A DNA stretch of 7,188 bases from Chlamydiia bacterium (lineage in GTDB: Bacteria > Chlamydiota > Chlamydiia > Chlamydiales > JAAZZY01), in NCBI GenBank assembly GCA_014239035.1, contig JAAZZY010000079.1, forward strand, positions 1 through 7,188, in the 5' to 3' direction. Made by a program: the position numbers and the translations under genes. Below are positions 1-5,693 of the stretch, piece by piece. Under the pieces are notes generated by a model. It was not told the DNA's origin. It was given only the letters and a program-made list of their open reading frames with translations, and made no database searches. Positions within the stretch are counted from its first letter, which is position 1, and the number at the start of each line of letters is the position of its first letter.

Positions 1-552
1 GACTATTTCCCCATCAATACGCGCTCTTAAAAAGCCAGCTTGTATTAGATGAGCTAAGACATCTTTATGATGGCCTTTAACACCTTGAATGACCGATGCC
101 AAAATAACAATTTTTTGATCGTGGTACTTTTCTAGAACTTGATTTGTGATATTTTCAAGTGACTGTTTTGAGATAGGAACTTTGCAGTTAGGGCAGTGGG
201 CTTGACCCACTCTTGCAAACAGTAGGCGCAGATAGTCATAAATTTCTGTAACAGTACCAACTGTTGATCTAGGATTTTTGGTGCCAGATTTTTGATCGAT
301 TGCAATAACAGGAGAGAGCCCCTCTATCTCATCTACATTAGGTTTGTCCATGAGCCCTAGAAACTGTCTAGCGTAAGAGGAAAGAGATTCAACAAAACGC
401 CTTTGTCCTTCCGCATAGAGGGTGTCCATAACAAGAGAGGACTTCCCAGAGCCGCTTAAGCCCGTTACAACAACGAACTTACCTCTTTTAATATGAACAC
501 TTACGTTTTTTAGGTTGTGCTCTTTAGCACCTTTAATAATGATATCTTGCAT
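1..552 (-). CDS. uvrA: UvrA, excinuclease ABC subunit A (N-terminal part, cut by left edge)
   Basis: Damage-recognition ATPase of UvrABC nucleotide excision repair in the cytoplasm. The first 184 residues are visible and the gene continues off the left edge. Seen directly: a Walker A motif GLSGSGKSS at residues 31-39, the UvrA-specific block GQRRFVESLSSYARQFL at 49-65, the Q-loop region SPVIAIDQKS around Gln87, the block NPRSTVGTVTEIYDYLRLLF at 93-112, and the start of a zinc-site-like CPNC at 120-123. All of these match UvrA rather than other ABC ATPases. The ATG at 552 is the only ATG after the upstream in-frame stop, which is shared with the cinA stop at 574-576. No good Shine-Dalgarno sequence precedes it. 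The gene is last in view of a six-gene minus-strand run and lies 21 bases after cinA. UvrA of Chlamydia is known to be about double length; whether that holds here cannot be seen. Confidence 0.96.
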   Translation of the reverse strand, partial: MQDIIIKGAKEHNLKNVSVHIKRGKFVVVTGLSGSGKSSLVMDTLYAEGQRRFVESLSSYARQFLGLMDKPNVDEIEGLSPVIAIDQKSGTKNPRSTVGTVTEIYDYLRLLFARVGQAHCPNCKVPISKQSLENITNQVLEKYHDQKIVILASVIQGVKGHHKDVLAHLIQAGFLRARIDGEIV

Positions 553-573
553 ATGAAAAATGTTTTTTTTGGA

Positions 574-1818
574 CTAAACATTATCTTTGTTTATCCAAAA
601 CTCTGCAAGGAGGTAATTAACCGTGCGTGCAATAATTGTTGAACGCTCTCCTGAGAGCTGGAGATTCTGTGAAACTAATATTTTATTTTTCGACGCTATG
701 GCTATCCAGATGTATCCCACAGGTTTTTTTGAACTTCCCCCACTAGGTCCGGCTATTCCAGAAGTTGCAAAAGAGAGATCTGTATTGAAAAGTTTTTGAA
801 CTCCTTGTGCCATCTCTCGAATGCAGCTATCACTGACAGCCCCGTCTTTTTTGAGGGTTTTTCTACTCACTCCTAATACATTTACTTTTGCCTCATTATT
901 GTAGCTTACAACGCTTCCTTGTAAGAAATCAGAGGTGCCGCTAAGGCGCGTTAAAGCAGCGCTTAGTGCTCCACCTGTGCAAGACTCAGCTAAGGACAAA
1001 GACAGCTTCTTTTGTATTAAAAAGTTGTGCACAGCCTCTTCAATAGAATCAAATTTTCCATCAAACCATCTATTGGGAAATTCTTTTTTTACTGCTCGGA
1101 TGCAGGGGGTTAGTGTTTGAAGTGCCACTTTAGAGTTTTGAGCAGATGTTTTAAAATGAATAGACAGGATGCCAAAGTGAGGATAAACGCCCACCTTTAA
1201 CTTCGGATATTTTTTTAAAAGAATATCTAAAAAGGGGGTAATATGACTCTCTGCTATTCGGCAAAGATGAATAATTTTTTTATATTCCCTACTCTTTGGA
1301 GGGTAGTGTTTCTTTAAGTAGGGGATGAGCTCTTTATCGACAAGGTGTTCAAATTCAAAGGGCACACCTGGAAGTAAGATGAGTCTCTTTTTACCTTTTT
1401 TGAACATAAAACCTGGGGCCATTCCCATGCGATCGAGCATAAGCTCTGCTTTTTCGGGCACTCTTGCAAAAGCTTCTATGGAATTTGAGTCTAGGCGCTT
1501 GCCATATCTCTTCATAAGGTTTTTTAAAAGCTTCTCATTAATATGGAAATTAGAGCTGAACATCTGGGCTGCTATATCAAGTGTAATGTCATCTTGTGTG
1601 GGACCTAGTCCTCCGCTACAGATAACAACATCGCTTTTTTTTAAGGAATCTTCTATCTGAGAGATTAAAGCTTTTTTATCATCGAGCACCGAGCATTGAG
1701 AAAGAGGCAAGTAACCTGCCTTATAGAGTTTTTTACAAACGTATCTTACGTTTGTATTGTTAATGCTACCCTCTAAGAGTTCATTTCCGATGGTGATAAT
1801 TTCAATTTTTGTACTCAT
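574..1818 (-). CDS. cinA: CinA-family protein (MoaB-like domain plus PncC-type amidase domain)
   Basis: A 414-residue, full-length CinA-type protein. The N-terminal half is a MoaB/MoCF-like domain with GNELLEG at 11-17, SGGLGPTQDD at 68-77 and PGVPFEFE at 150-157; in characterised homologues this domain has ADP-ribose pyrophosphatase activity. The C-terminal domain resembles the nicotinamide-nucleotide amidase PncC, which recycles NMN in the pyridine nucleotide cycle. It shows AESCTGG at 277-283, GSVVSYNNEAK at 301-311, TSGIAGPSGG at 352-361 and KPVG at 365-368, so the active-site elements look intact. The ATG overlaps the TGA of the upstream gene as ATGA (1815-1818), pointing to translational coupling. 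Despite the name, a role in competence is not implied; NAD-related metabolite repair is the safer reading. Family assignment is firm, the substrate is inferred. Confidence 0.95.
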   Translation of the reverse strand: MSTKIEIITIGNELLEGSINNTNVRYVCKKLYKAGYLPLSQCSVLDDKKALISQIEDSLKKSDVVICSGGLGPTQDDITLDIAAQMFSSNFHINEKLLKNLMKRYGKRLDSNSIEAFARVPEKAELMLDRMGMAPGFMFKKGKKRLILLPGVPFEFEHLVDKELIPYLKKHYPPKSREYKKIIHLCRIAESHITPFLDILLKKYPKLKVGVYPHFGILSIHFKTSAQNSKVALQTLTPCIRAVKKEFPNRWFDGKFDSIEEAVHNFLIQKKLSLSLAESCTGGALSAALTRLSGTSDFLQGSVVSYNNEAKVNVLGVSRKTLKKDGAVSDSCIREMAQGVQKLFNTDLSFATSGIAGPSGGSSKKPVGYIWIAIASKNKILVSQNLQLSGERSTIIARTVNYLLAEFWINKDNV

Positions 1819-2528
1819 AGCTCAACATGGATATAATGTTTTATAAGTTGAGGGTGGTTGTTAATCCACTCAAAGCAATTTTTACCTAACCTTACTGGGT
1901 GATTGACTTTTTTAGAATCGATAATAAAAGGGGTGGCTCGAGTATTTTGGCGCACCCACGTTCTGATTTTTTTAAAGAGTACTCCAGTTGGATGCTTTTG
2001 AAAGTTTATTTGAATACTCTCTAGCGTTTTTGGATCTTGCATAATCTGTGGGAAGGAAAGGCTAAGACCCCATAAGATTCCTTCTGGGTTTACTGCAGAT
2101 GTTCGAATAGACCTATCGATGCTCGACACTATTAAGCTAATAGGCTTCACTTCAATCAGTGGCGAGTTAATGGTCAGAGCCTTTTTATCTCTGCCTACAT
2201 TGCGAATAAAAAGACCTTCTAAGCTAGCAGCTATCATTAAGTAAAAAAACTTCTTAAAGCTATCAAAAGAAGGGAGGTTTTGAGATTTTAGTTCTAGGAT
2301 GTAAGAGGAGTAGGTCTCTATAAGCTTTTTCTCATTCATCAAAAAGGGAGTTTTTGGACATGCATTTTGAGGAGAAATTAGATGTGTTGGAGAAATAGAA
2401 GAGAGTAGATCCTTCATTTCAATCTCATCAATAAGTAGATCAATAGTGATCCATTTAGAGAATCTAGCCTGAAAATCTTGTGGATCTTTATCAGTTGAAA
2501 GGTGGGGAATCAAATGGTTGGGATTCAT
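1815..2528 (-). CDS. Unrecognised 237-residue protein between lspA and cinA
   Basis: I do not recognise this protein family. It is an uninterrupted 237-codon gene with no signal peptide, no membrane segment and only two separated cysteines (57 and 218), so it is probably a soluble cytoplasmic protein. Residues 66-111 look helical. Residues 123-165 alternate hydrophobic and polar stretches (SPLIEVKPISLIVSSIDRS, then GILWGLSLSFP) and may form strands. The C-terminus is basic and aromatic-rich (KKIRTWVRQ at 186-194). The chosen ATG at 2528 lies inside lspA, overlapping its last 38 bases, and has no convincing ribosome site. An alternative start is the ATG at 2417 (Met38), preceded by GATGAGATTGAA. 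Its TGA overlaps the cinA start as ATGA. The coupling on both sides strongly supports a real, translated gene. It may be a lineage-restricted chlamydial protein. Confidence 0.8.
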   Translation of the reverse strand: MNPNHLIPHLSTDKDPQDFQARFSKWITIDLLIDEIEMKDLLSSISPTHLISPQNACPKTPFLMNEKKLIETYSSYILELKSQNLPSFDSFKKFFYLMIAASLEGLFIRNVGRDKKALTINSPLIEVKPISLIVSSIDRSIRTSAVNPEGILWGLSLSFPQIMQDPKTLESIQINFQKHPTGVLFKKIRTWVRQNTRATPFIIDSKKVNHPVRLGKNCFEWINNHPQLIKHYIHVEL

Positions 2529-3057
2529 TAGTAACAGCTGGTTCTTCTGGAGAGTCTTTGTTTCCTCTTAAATTTAAAATACAGAGCCAAGCAACACCTA
2601 AAAAGATGAATGAATCGGCGATGTTAAATACAGGGAAGTCGTAGTTCCAAAATTGGAAAAAAAACATGTCGATGACATGCCCATAAAAAAGAGAGTCTAA
2701 AACGTTTCCCATAGCCCCAGAGATGATGAAAATAAAGGGAATCTGAGATTGCATATTGTTGTTAAAAAGCAGCAAGTAGAGGGCAAGAGTTACAATAACA
2801 GCCACTCTAACATAGAGCAAGAGGTTATGTGAGTTTGGGAAAAGCCCCCAAGCTGCACCAGTATTTATCTGATGAGCAAGTGAGAAGCTAATTCCTCCAA
2901 AGTCTTCAAAAACTCCTAAACCACCATAGGGGTAGGGTAGAATTTGGCGCTGGATCAGAGGTAAAAAAGAGCTCGTTAACCACTTAGTAATCACATCTAT
3001 TGCTAAAATAGATGAGAAAATAGCCATCAAAAACTTTACTCTCTGCTTTTCGATCAT
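2491..3057 (-). CDS. lspA: LspA, lipoprotein signal peptidase (signal peptidase II)
   Basis: Inner-membrane aspartyl protease that cleaves the signal peptide of diacylglyceryl-modified prolipoproteins. It has four predicted membrane segments (about 8-30, 78-98, 105-120 and 144-163). Family residues seen: Asp21 and Lys25 in the first helix, NTGAAWG at 65-71, GNVLD at 117-121, then GHVIDMF with Asp130 and FNIADS with Asp148; Asp130 and Asp148 correspond to the catalytic pair. Two oddities: the Arg usual in GNxxDR is Ser122, and there is an extended segment before NTGAA (about 36-60) plus a hydrophilic tail after residue 164. These bring the length to 188, against roughly 150-170 for most LspA. 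The ATG overlaps the dksA-like stop as ATGA (3054-3057) and is preceded by a weak AAGG. The hydrophilic tail is the part that overlaps the next gene. Confidence 0.95.
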   Translation of the reverse strand: MIEKQRVKFLMAIFSSILAIDVITKWLTSSFLPLIQRQILPYPYGGLGVFEDFGGISFSLAHQINTGAAWGLFPNSHNLLLYVRVAVIVTLALYLLLFNNNMQSQIPFIFIISGAMGNVLDSLFYGHVIDMFFFQFWNYDFPVFNIADSFIFLGVAWLCILNLRGNKDSPEEPAVTNESQPFDSPPFN

Positions 3058-3419
3058 ATCAAGCCTTTTTCAACTTTTTCCTGAGATTGAACAGTTATTG
3101 TGGCATAAGGAATGGCTTCTAGTCTAGCTTTGGGGATTTCGTCTCCGCTAATGTCGCAGATCCCGTACGTGCTCTCATCAATTTTAGTAAGAGCTCTTTC
3201 AATCTGTCTTAAAATGTTCATTTCTTTTCCGGTCACTTCAATGTTGATTGTACGATCAAAATCATCTGTTCCTTGGTCTGCCTGATGCTGGGTATATCCA
3301 GTTGCATCATCGGGTTGTTTTACTTGTTGAGATGCATTCTCCAAAGATTGGGAAAGCTGAGTGTGCATATCGGTTAAAATTTGTTTAAATTTTTCTATTT
3401 CTTGTGGTTTTAAAGGCAT
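3054..3419 (-). CDS. dksA: DksA/TraR-family RNA polymerase-binding protein with a degenerate zinc finger
   Basis: A 121-residue DksA/TraR-type protein. Members bind in the secondary channel of RNA polymerase and, often with ppGpp, alter promoter choice. The N-terminal two thirds is helical (about 5-33 and 55-82), with an acidic tip region DQGTDDFD at 48-55 that matches the position of the DksA coiled-coil tip. The C-terminal domain keeps the family frame YGICDISGDEIPKARLEAIP (85-104), but only one of four zinc ligands remains: Cys88 is kept while the others are Ser91, Thr109 and Ser112. This suggests a fold that does not need zinc, as in the cysteine-poor DksA paralogues of some proteobacteria. 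An AGGG lies a few bases before the ATG. The gene follows nrdR by 42 bases and overlaps lspA by ATGA. Family is sure; orthology to E. coli DksA and ppGpp dependence are not. Confidence 0.88.
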   Translation of the reverse strand: MPLKPQEIEKFKQILTDMHTQLSQSLENASQQVKQPDDATGYTQHQADQGTDDFDRTINIEVTGKEMNILRQIERALTKIDESTYGICDISGDEIPKARLEAIPYATITVQSQEKVEKGLI

Positions 3420-3461
3420 TGAAAACCCTGTGGTTATTTTGAATATGTAAAGCCTATATAT

Positions 3462-3932
3462 TTAGGTTTTATTTTTAACAATCTCTTTTTCATTTAATGA
3501 AGCAATAGCATCTACGAGCTCATCTATGTCTTTAAACCTTCGATAAACGCATGCAAATCTAATGTAGGCAATATCATCAAGAAGCTTGAGGTGATCCATG
3601 GCGATCTGACCAATATCATGAGTAGAGATTTCTCTAGATGAGCGCTCCAAAAGTTTTGTTGTAATTTTAGAGGCTAGAGTTCTTGCCTGATCTCGACTAA
3701 TATGAGTATGCTGGCAAGCAGAGATTAAGCCACTCAAAAGCTTCTGCTCTTGAAAGTCTTCATATCTTCCATCTTTTTTATGAACCTGTAAGGAGAGTTC
3801 AACCGTTTCAAAAGTCGTAAAACGGCGCTCACAGCTCAAACATTGACGCCTTCTTCTAAAGGCATTCGCTTCTGATGCATTGCGTGAATCTGTAACTTTC
3901 AACTCAGGGTGATCACAATAAGGACATCTCAT
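3462..3932 (-). CDS. nrdR: NrdR, transcriptional repressor of ribonucleotide reductase genes
   Basis: A 156-residue NrdR, a normal length for the family. The N-terminus is a zinc ribbon with Cys3, Cys6, Cys31 and Cys34 and the highly conserved run SRNASEANAFRRRRQC (16-31) followed by RFTTFE (37-42). Residues from about 46 to 139 form the ATP-cone domain, which senses ATP/dATP, and the end VYRRFKDIDEL is typical. The protein represses nrd operons when dATP is high by binding NrdR boxes. It is the first gene of the minus-strand run, with a clear promoter about 33 bases before its ATG; no good Shine-Dalgarno sequence is seen before the ATG at 3932. No ribonucleotide reductase gene is in the window, so its targets must lie elsewhere. 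Confidence 0.97.
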   Translation of the reverse strand: MRCPYCDHPELKVTDSRNASEANAFRRRRQCLSCERRFTTFETVELSLQVHKKDGRYEDFQEQKLLSGLISACQHTHISRDQARTLASKITTKLLERSSREISTHDIGQIAMDHLKLLDDIAYIRFACVYRRFKDIDELVDAIASLNEKEIVKNKT

Positions 3933-3964
3933 AAATGAAAAATATTTGTTTATAAATTTAGCGG

Positions 3965-3993
3965 ATTTTAAAGGGATTGAGAATCTGGGTCAA
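3965..3993 (-). promoter_or_regulatory. Predicted housekeeping promoter of the nrdR-dksA-lspA-cinA-uvrA run
   Basis: On the minus strand TTGACC (3988-3993) and TAAAAT (3965-3970) are separated by exactly 17 bases. Transcription would start near 3958, about 26 bases before the nrdR ATG. Its -35 element directly abuts the T-rich tail of the upstream terminator, so the six-gene run appears to be insulated from the small gene upstream. Confidence 0.75.
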
Positions 3994-4031
3994 GATAAAA
4001 TAAAACCTCAAAACAAAATTTTGAGGTTTTA
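3992..4031 (-). terminator. Intrinsic terminator of the small Gly/His-rich gene
   Basis: A perfect 13-bp stem (4001-4013 pairing with 4019-4031) with a 5-base loop. Read on the minus strand the stem is followed by TTTTATCTTG, and the last stem bases are also TTTTA, giving a U-rich 3' end. It starts 36 bases past the stop codon at 4068. The plus-strand side has no T run, so it acts on minus-strand transcripts. The stem has only a CCTC/GAGG core of GC pairs. Confidence 0.85.
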
Positions 4032-4067
4032 CTAATAATTTGAAATTTTAAGAGGGAAAGAAAGTCT

Positions 4068-4292
4068 TTACTTTCCTCCGCCTCCGCCACCACCGATAGC
4101 GCCGCCACCAGTTGAGCCATGAGCTCCACCAGCTGCATGAGCATGCTTAGTATCGTTAATCTGGTTTAAAACCTGATTTAACTGATTTTCAATTAGTCGT
4201 TGAAGAGCTTCATGTCCCTTGTTCTGACTACTTAGGACGCCAGTACCTGGCATAGGCAAAGCTGCCTGTGAATTACCAATAGAATCTACCAT
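4068..4292 (-). CDS. Small protein with a helix and a Gly/His-rich tail, unrecognised
   Basis: I do not recognise this 74-residue protein. The ATG at 4292 is chosen because AGG lies about 8 bases upstream of it. A longer reading from a GTG at 4340 (90 residues) would start inside a hairpin only a few bases from the predicted mRNA start. Layout: a Ser/Asn/Pro-rich, probably disordered N-terminus (1-25); an amphipathic helix at 26-47 with Leu30, Ile34, Leu38, Leu42 and Ile45 on one face; then a His- and Gly-rich tail with His50, His52, His58, a run of seven glycines at 67-73 and a final Lys. There is no Phe, Tyr, Trp or Cys, no signal peptide and no membrane segment. The helix could mediate oligomerisation and the histidines could bind metal, but both are guesses. 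The gene has its own strong promoter and terminator, which supports it being real and well expressed. Confidence 0.82.
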   Translation of the reverse strand: MVDSIGNSQAALPMPGTGVLSSQNKGHEALQRLIENQLNQVLNQINDTKHAHAAGGAHGSTGGGAIGGGGGGGK

Positions 4293-4320
4293 ATTATTAC
4301 CTATTATTTTTATTTGTTTA

Positions 4321-4341
4321 AGTGACCCGTGAAAAGTCACT
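4321..4341 (-). promoter_or_regulatory. Hairpin or operator at the predicted 5' end of the small-gene mRNA
   Basis: The inverted repeat AGTGAC-N9-GTCACT (6-bp arms) spans 4321-4341, only a few bases downstream of the predicted start of transcription near 4347 and about 28 bases before the ATG at 4292. A stem at the extreme 5' end of an mRNA can protect it from decay; alternatively the repeat is a repressor operator overlapping the start region. The sequence alone does not separate the two. Confidence 0.5.
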
Positions 4342-4353
4342 GATCATGCAAAT

Positions 4354-4382
4354 ATTATACCATATATTGAATTAAAAATCAA
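4354..4382 (-). promoter_or_regulatory. Strong predicted promoter of the small Gly/His-rich gene
   Basis: On the minus strand TTGATT (4377-4382) and a perfect TATAAT (4354-4359) are 17 bases apart, and TGG directly before the -10 gives an extended -10 element. Transcription is expected to begin near 4347. This is the closest match to consensus at -10 in the window. Confidence 0.82.
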
Positions 4383-4439
4383 GCACTTTTTTGAATGAAG
4401 TATCGTAATAGGTTGTATTAAAGGGTTTTATGGATTAAT

Positions 4440-4466
4440 TAAGCACTCTAGTGATTTATCTGCTAA
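4440..4466 (+). promoter_or_regulatory. Degenerate CIRCE element (HrcA operator)
   Basis: Compared with the CIRCE consensus TTAGCACTC-N9-GAGTGCTAA, this site reads TAAGCACTC, nine bases, ATCTGCTAA. That is 14 of 18 matches with exact spacing; the left arm has one mismatch and the right arm three. It lies five bases upstream of the -35 of the hrcA promoter, and hrcA is the first gene, so it fits autoregulation by HrcA. Degenerate CIRCE copies are known before hrcA in Chlamydia. Confidence 0.8.
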
Positions 4467-4471
4467 TTTTT

Positions 4472-4500
4472 TTGACAAATATTAGATTATTGCATACAAT
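4472..4500 (+). promoter_or_regulatory. Predicted promoter of the hrcA-grpE-dnaK operon
   Basis: A perfect TTGACA at 4472-4477 and TACAAT at 4495-4500 with a 17-base spacer. Transcription would begin near 4507, leaving a leader of about 33 bases before hrcA. It is a housekeeping-type promoter, consistent with heat-shock control by release of HrcA rather than by an alternative sigma factor. Confidence 0.82.
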
Positions 4501-4523
4501 TAAGCTGAATTTAGCAAATAGAT

Positions 4524-4542
4524 AGGAGAAAGTGCTATTTTG
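4524..4542 (+). promoter_or_regulatory. Ribosome binding site and TTG start of hrcA
   Basis: AGGAG at 4524-4528 is the only good Shine-Dalgarno sequence before hrcA. The first conventional start in frame is TTG at 4540-4542, at a somewhat long spacing of 11 bases. The in-frame ATT at 4537-4539 would be at 8 bases. TTG is preferred as a far commoner start, but either implies weak, limited translation of the repressor. Confidence 0.6.
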
Positions 4543-5682
4543 AAAACCTTGTCAAAAAAGCGCCTCAGCAAAAGTGAAAGAGAAGAAAAGGTTCTATTTA
4601 GCCTTGTAGATCTCTTTATTGAGAGTGGTCAACCTGTTGGATCTAAAACACTTATGGAGAATAGATTTAAGGAACTTAGCTCTGCGACTATTCGTAATTA
4701 CTTCTCAACTTTAGAGGGATCTGGTTTTTTATCCCAGCAGCATGCTTCTGGGGGAAGAATCCCAACTGAACTTGCCTATAAGGCCTATGCGGAAGAATTT
4801 CTTGAAGCAGGCGTTTTAGATGAAAATAAGGATAAAAAGCTCAAAGTTCTGTCCAATTATGCAGATAAAGATGTGGGCTTATACCTGCAAAAAGCCGTGG
4901 AGCTTCTAAGTGAAGTATCCGGATTTCCAGTTTTCTTCTCATCTCCTCGCTTTGACCAAGACTTTATCGTAGATATCAAGCTTGTCTTGATCGACTCTAA
5001 TAGATGCCTCTGCGTAGTTTTAACAGAGCTTGGCCTCATTCACAATGAAGTGCTCTATTTTGAGACTAAATTACATCATCATGCTCTTAAACGAATTGAA
5101 GAAGTGCTTTTAGCTCGCATTAGAGTAGTAGAGCCTTCAATGAATCTTGTCCATGAAGAGGAGCTCTTATCACAAAAAATATATAATGAAGTGATGGTGC
5201 GCTACATCATCGGCTATGCCAATTTTAGCTTAGAAGAGGTTCATACAACTGGCCTATCAAGACTGCTCTCATACCCTGAGTTCAATAACGCAGAGCGCTT
5301 TGCAAGTGGACTGGCACTTTTTGAAAACCCTAATCATTTGCGTGCGCTTCTTCAGGAAAGTTGCATAGACAAGGTGCTTAAAGCTTATATTGGATCCAAT
5401 TTATCTAAGTATAGCCCTCTTACTTCTGAATGCAGCGCCATTACCTTGCCCTACAGCATCGGTGGAAAGATTGTAGGAGCAGTAGGAATCTTAGGTCCTA
5501 TGCGAATGCCTTATCGGGATTTATTTGGGATATTAAGAGCTTTTTCAGAATATATGAGCACAACCTTAACCCAAAGTATGGCCCAACATAAATTAACTTA
5601 TCGAACACCTCAAGATGGCCAGCTTAATTTAGAAACAAATGATCACAGAACTTCGGCTCTGCTTGAAGATAAAAGACATTAA
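4540..5682 (+). CDS. hrcA: HrcA, heat-inducible transcription repressor
   Basis: Repressor that binds CIRCE operators of the dnaK and groE operons; in known systems GroEL promotes its active form. It is 380 residues, at the upper end of the family. The N-terminal winged-helix domain shows GQPVGSKTL at 30-38, the recognition region SSATIRNYFSTLE at 47-59 and SGGRIPT at 70-76. The central GAF-like and dimerisation regions follow, and the family C-terminal block GILGPMRMPYRD is at 316-327. After the conserved end there is a polar tail of about 30 residues (349-380); chlamydial HrcA is known for a C-terminal extension that modulates repression, and this tail fits that. Translation starts at a TTG. 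It is first in the operon, and grpE starts 11 bases after its TAA. Confidence 0.97.
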   Translation: MKTLSKKRLSKSEREEKVLFSLVDLFIESGQPVGSKTLMENRFKELSSATIRNYFSTLEGSGFLSQQHASGGRIPTELAYKAYAEEFLEAGVLDENKDKKLKVLSNYADKDVGLYLQKAVELLSEVSGFPVFFSSPRFDQDFIVDIKLVLIDSNRCLCVVLTELGLIHNEVLYFETKLHHHALKRIEEVLLARIRVVEPSMNLVHEEELLSQKIYNEVMVRYIIGYANFSLEEVHTTGLSRLLSYPEFNNAERFASGLALFENPNHLRALLQESCIDKVLKAYIGSNLSKYSPLTSECSAITLPYSIGGKIVGAVGILGPMRMPYRDLFGILRAFSEYMSTTLTQSMAQHKLTYRTPQDGQLNLETNDHRTSALLEDKRH

Positions 5683-5693
5683 AAGGAGAACAA

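Noticed and set aside
935..1660. Two plus-strand open frames (935-1120 and 1325-1660) opposite cinA.
   Set aside because: They lie wholly inside the well-supported cinA gene on the other strand, have low-complexity Ser-rich translations and no ribosome site or promoter.
3453..3466. Palindrome CCTATATATTTAGG at the nrdR/dksA junction as a possible NrdR box or internal promoter.
   Set aside because: The C-to-G core spacing is 12 rather than the 10 of NrdR boxes and no second tandem box is present. A promoter reading (TTGTTA, 17 bases, TATAGG on the minus strand) matches only 4 of 6 at each element. Left as unproven.
4293..4340. Longer 90-residue version of the small protein starting at GTG 4340.
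   Set aside because: The GTG lies inside the 5' inverted repeat and only about 7 bases from the predicted transcript start, with no room for a ribosome site. The ATG at 4292 has one.
4381..4407. Second CIRCE-like half site (AAGCACTT) near the small-gene -35.
   Set aside because: No matching right arm is found at nine-base spacing, so control of the small gene by HrcA is not supported.
4857..5039. Minus-strand open frame inside hrcA.
   Set aside because: Shadow of the conserved hrcA frame; no recognisable protein and no initiation signal.
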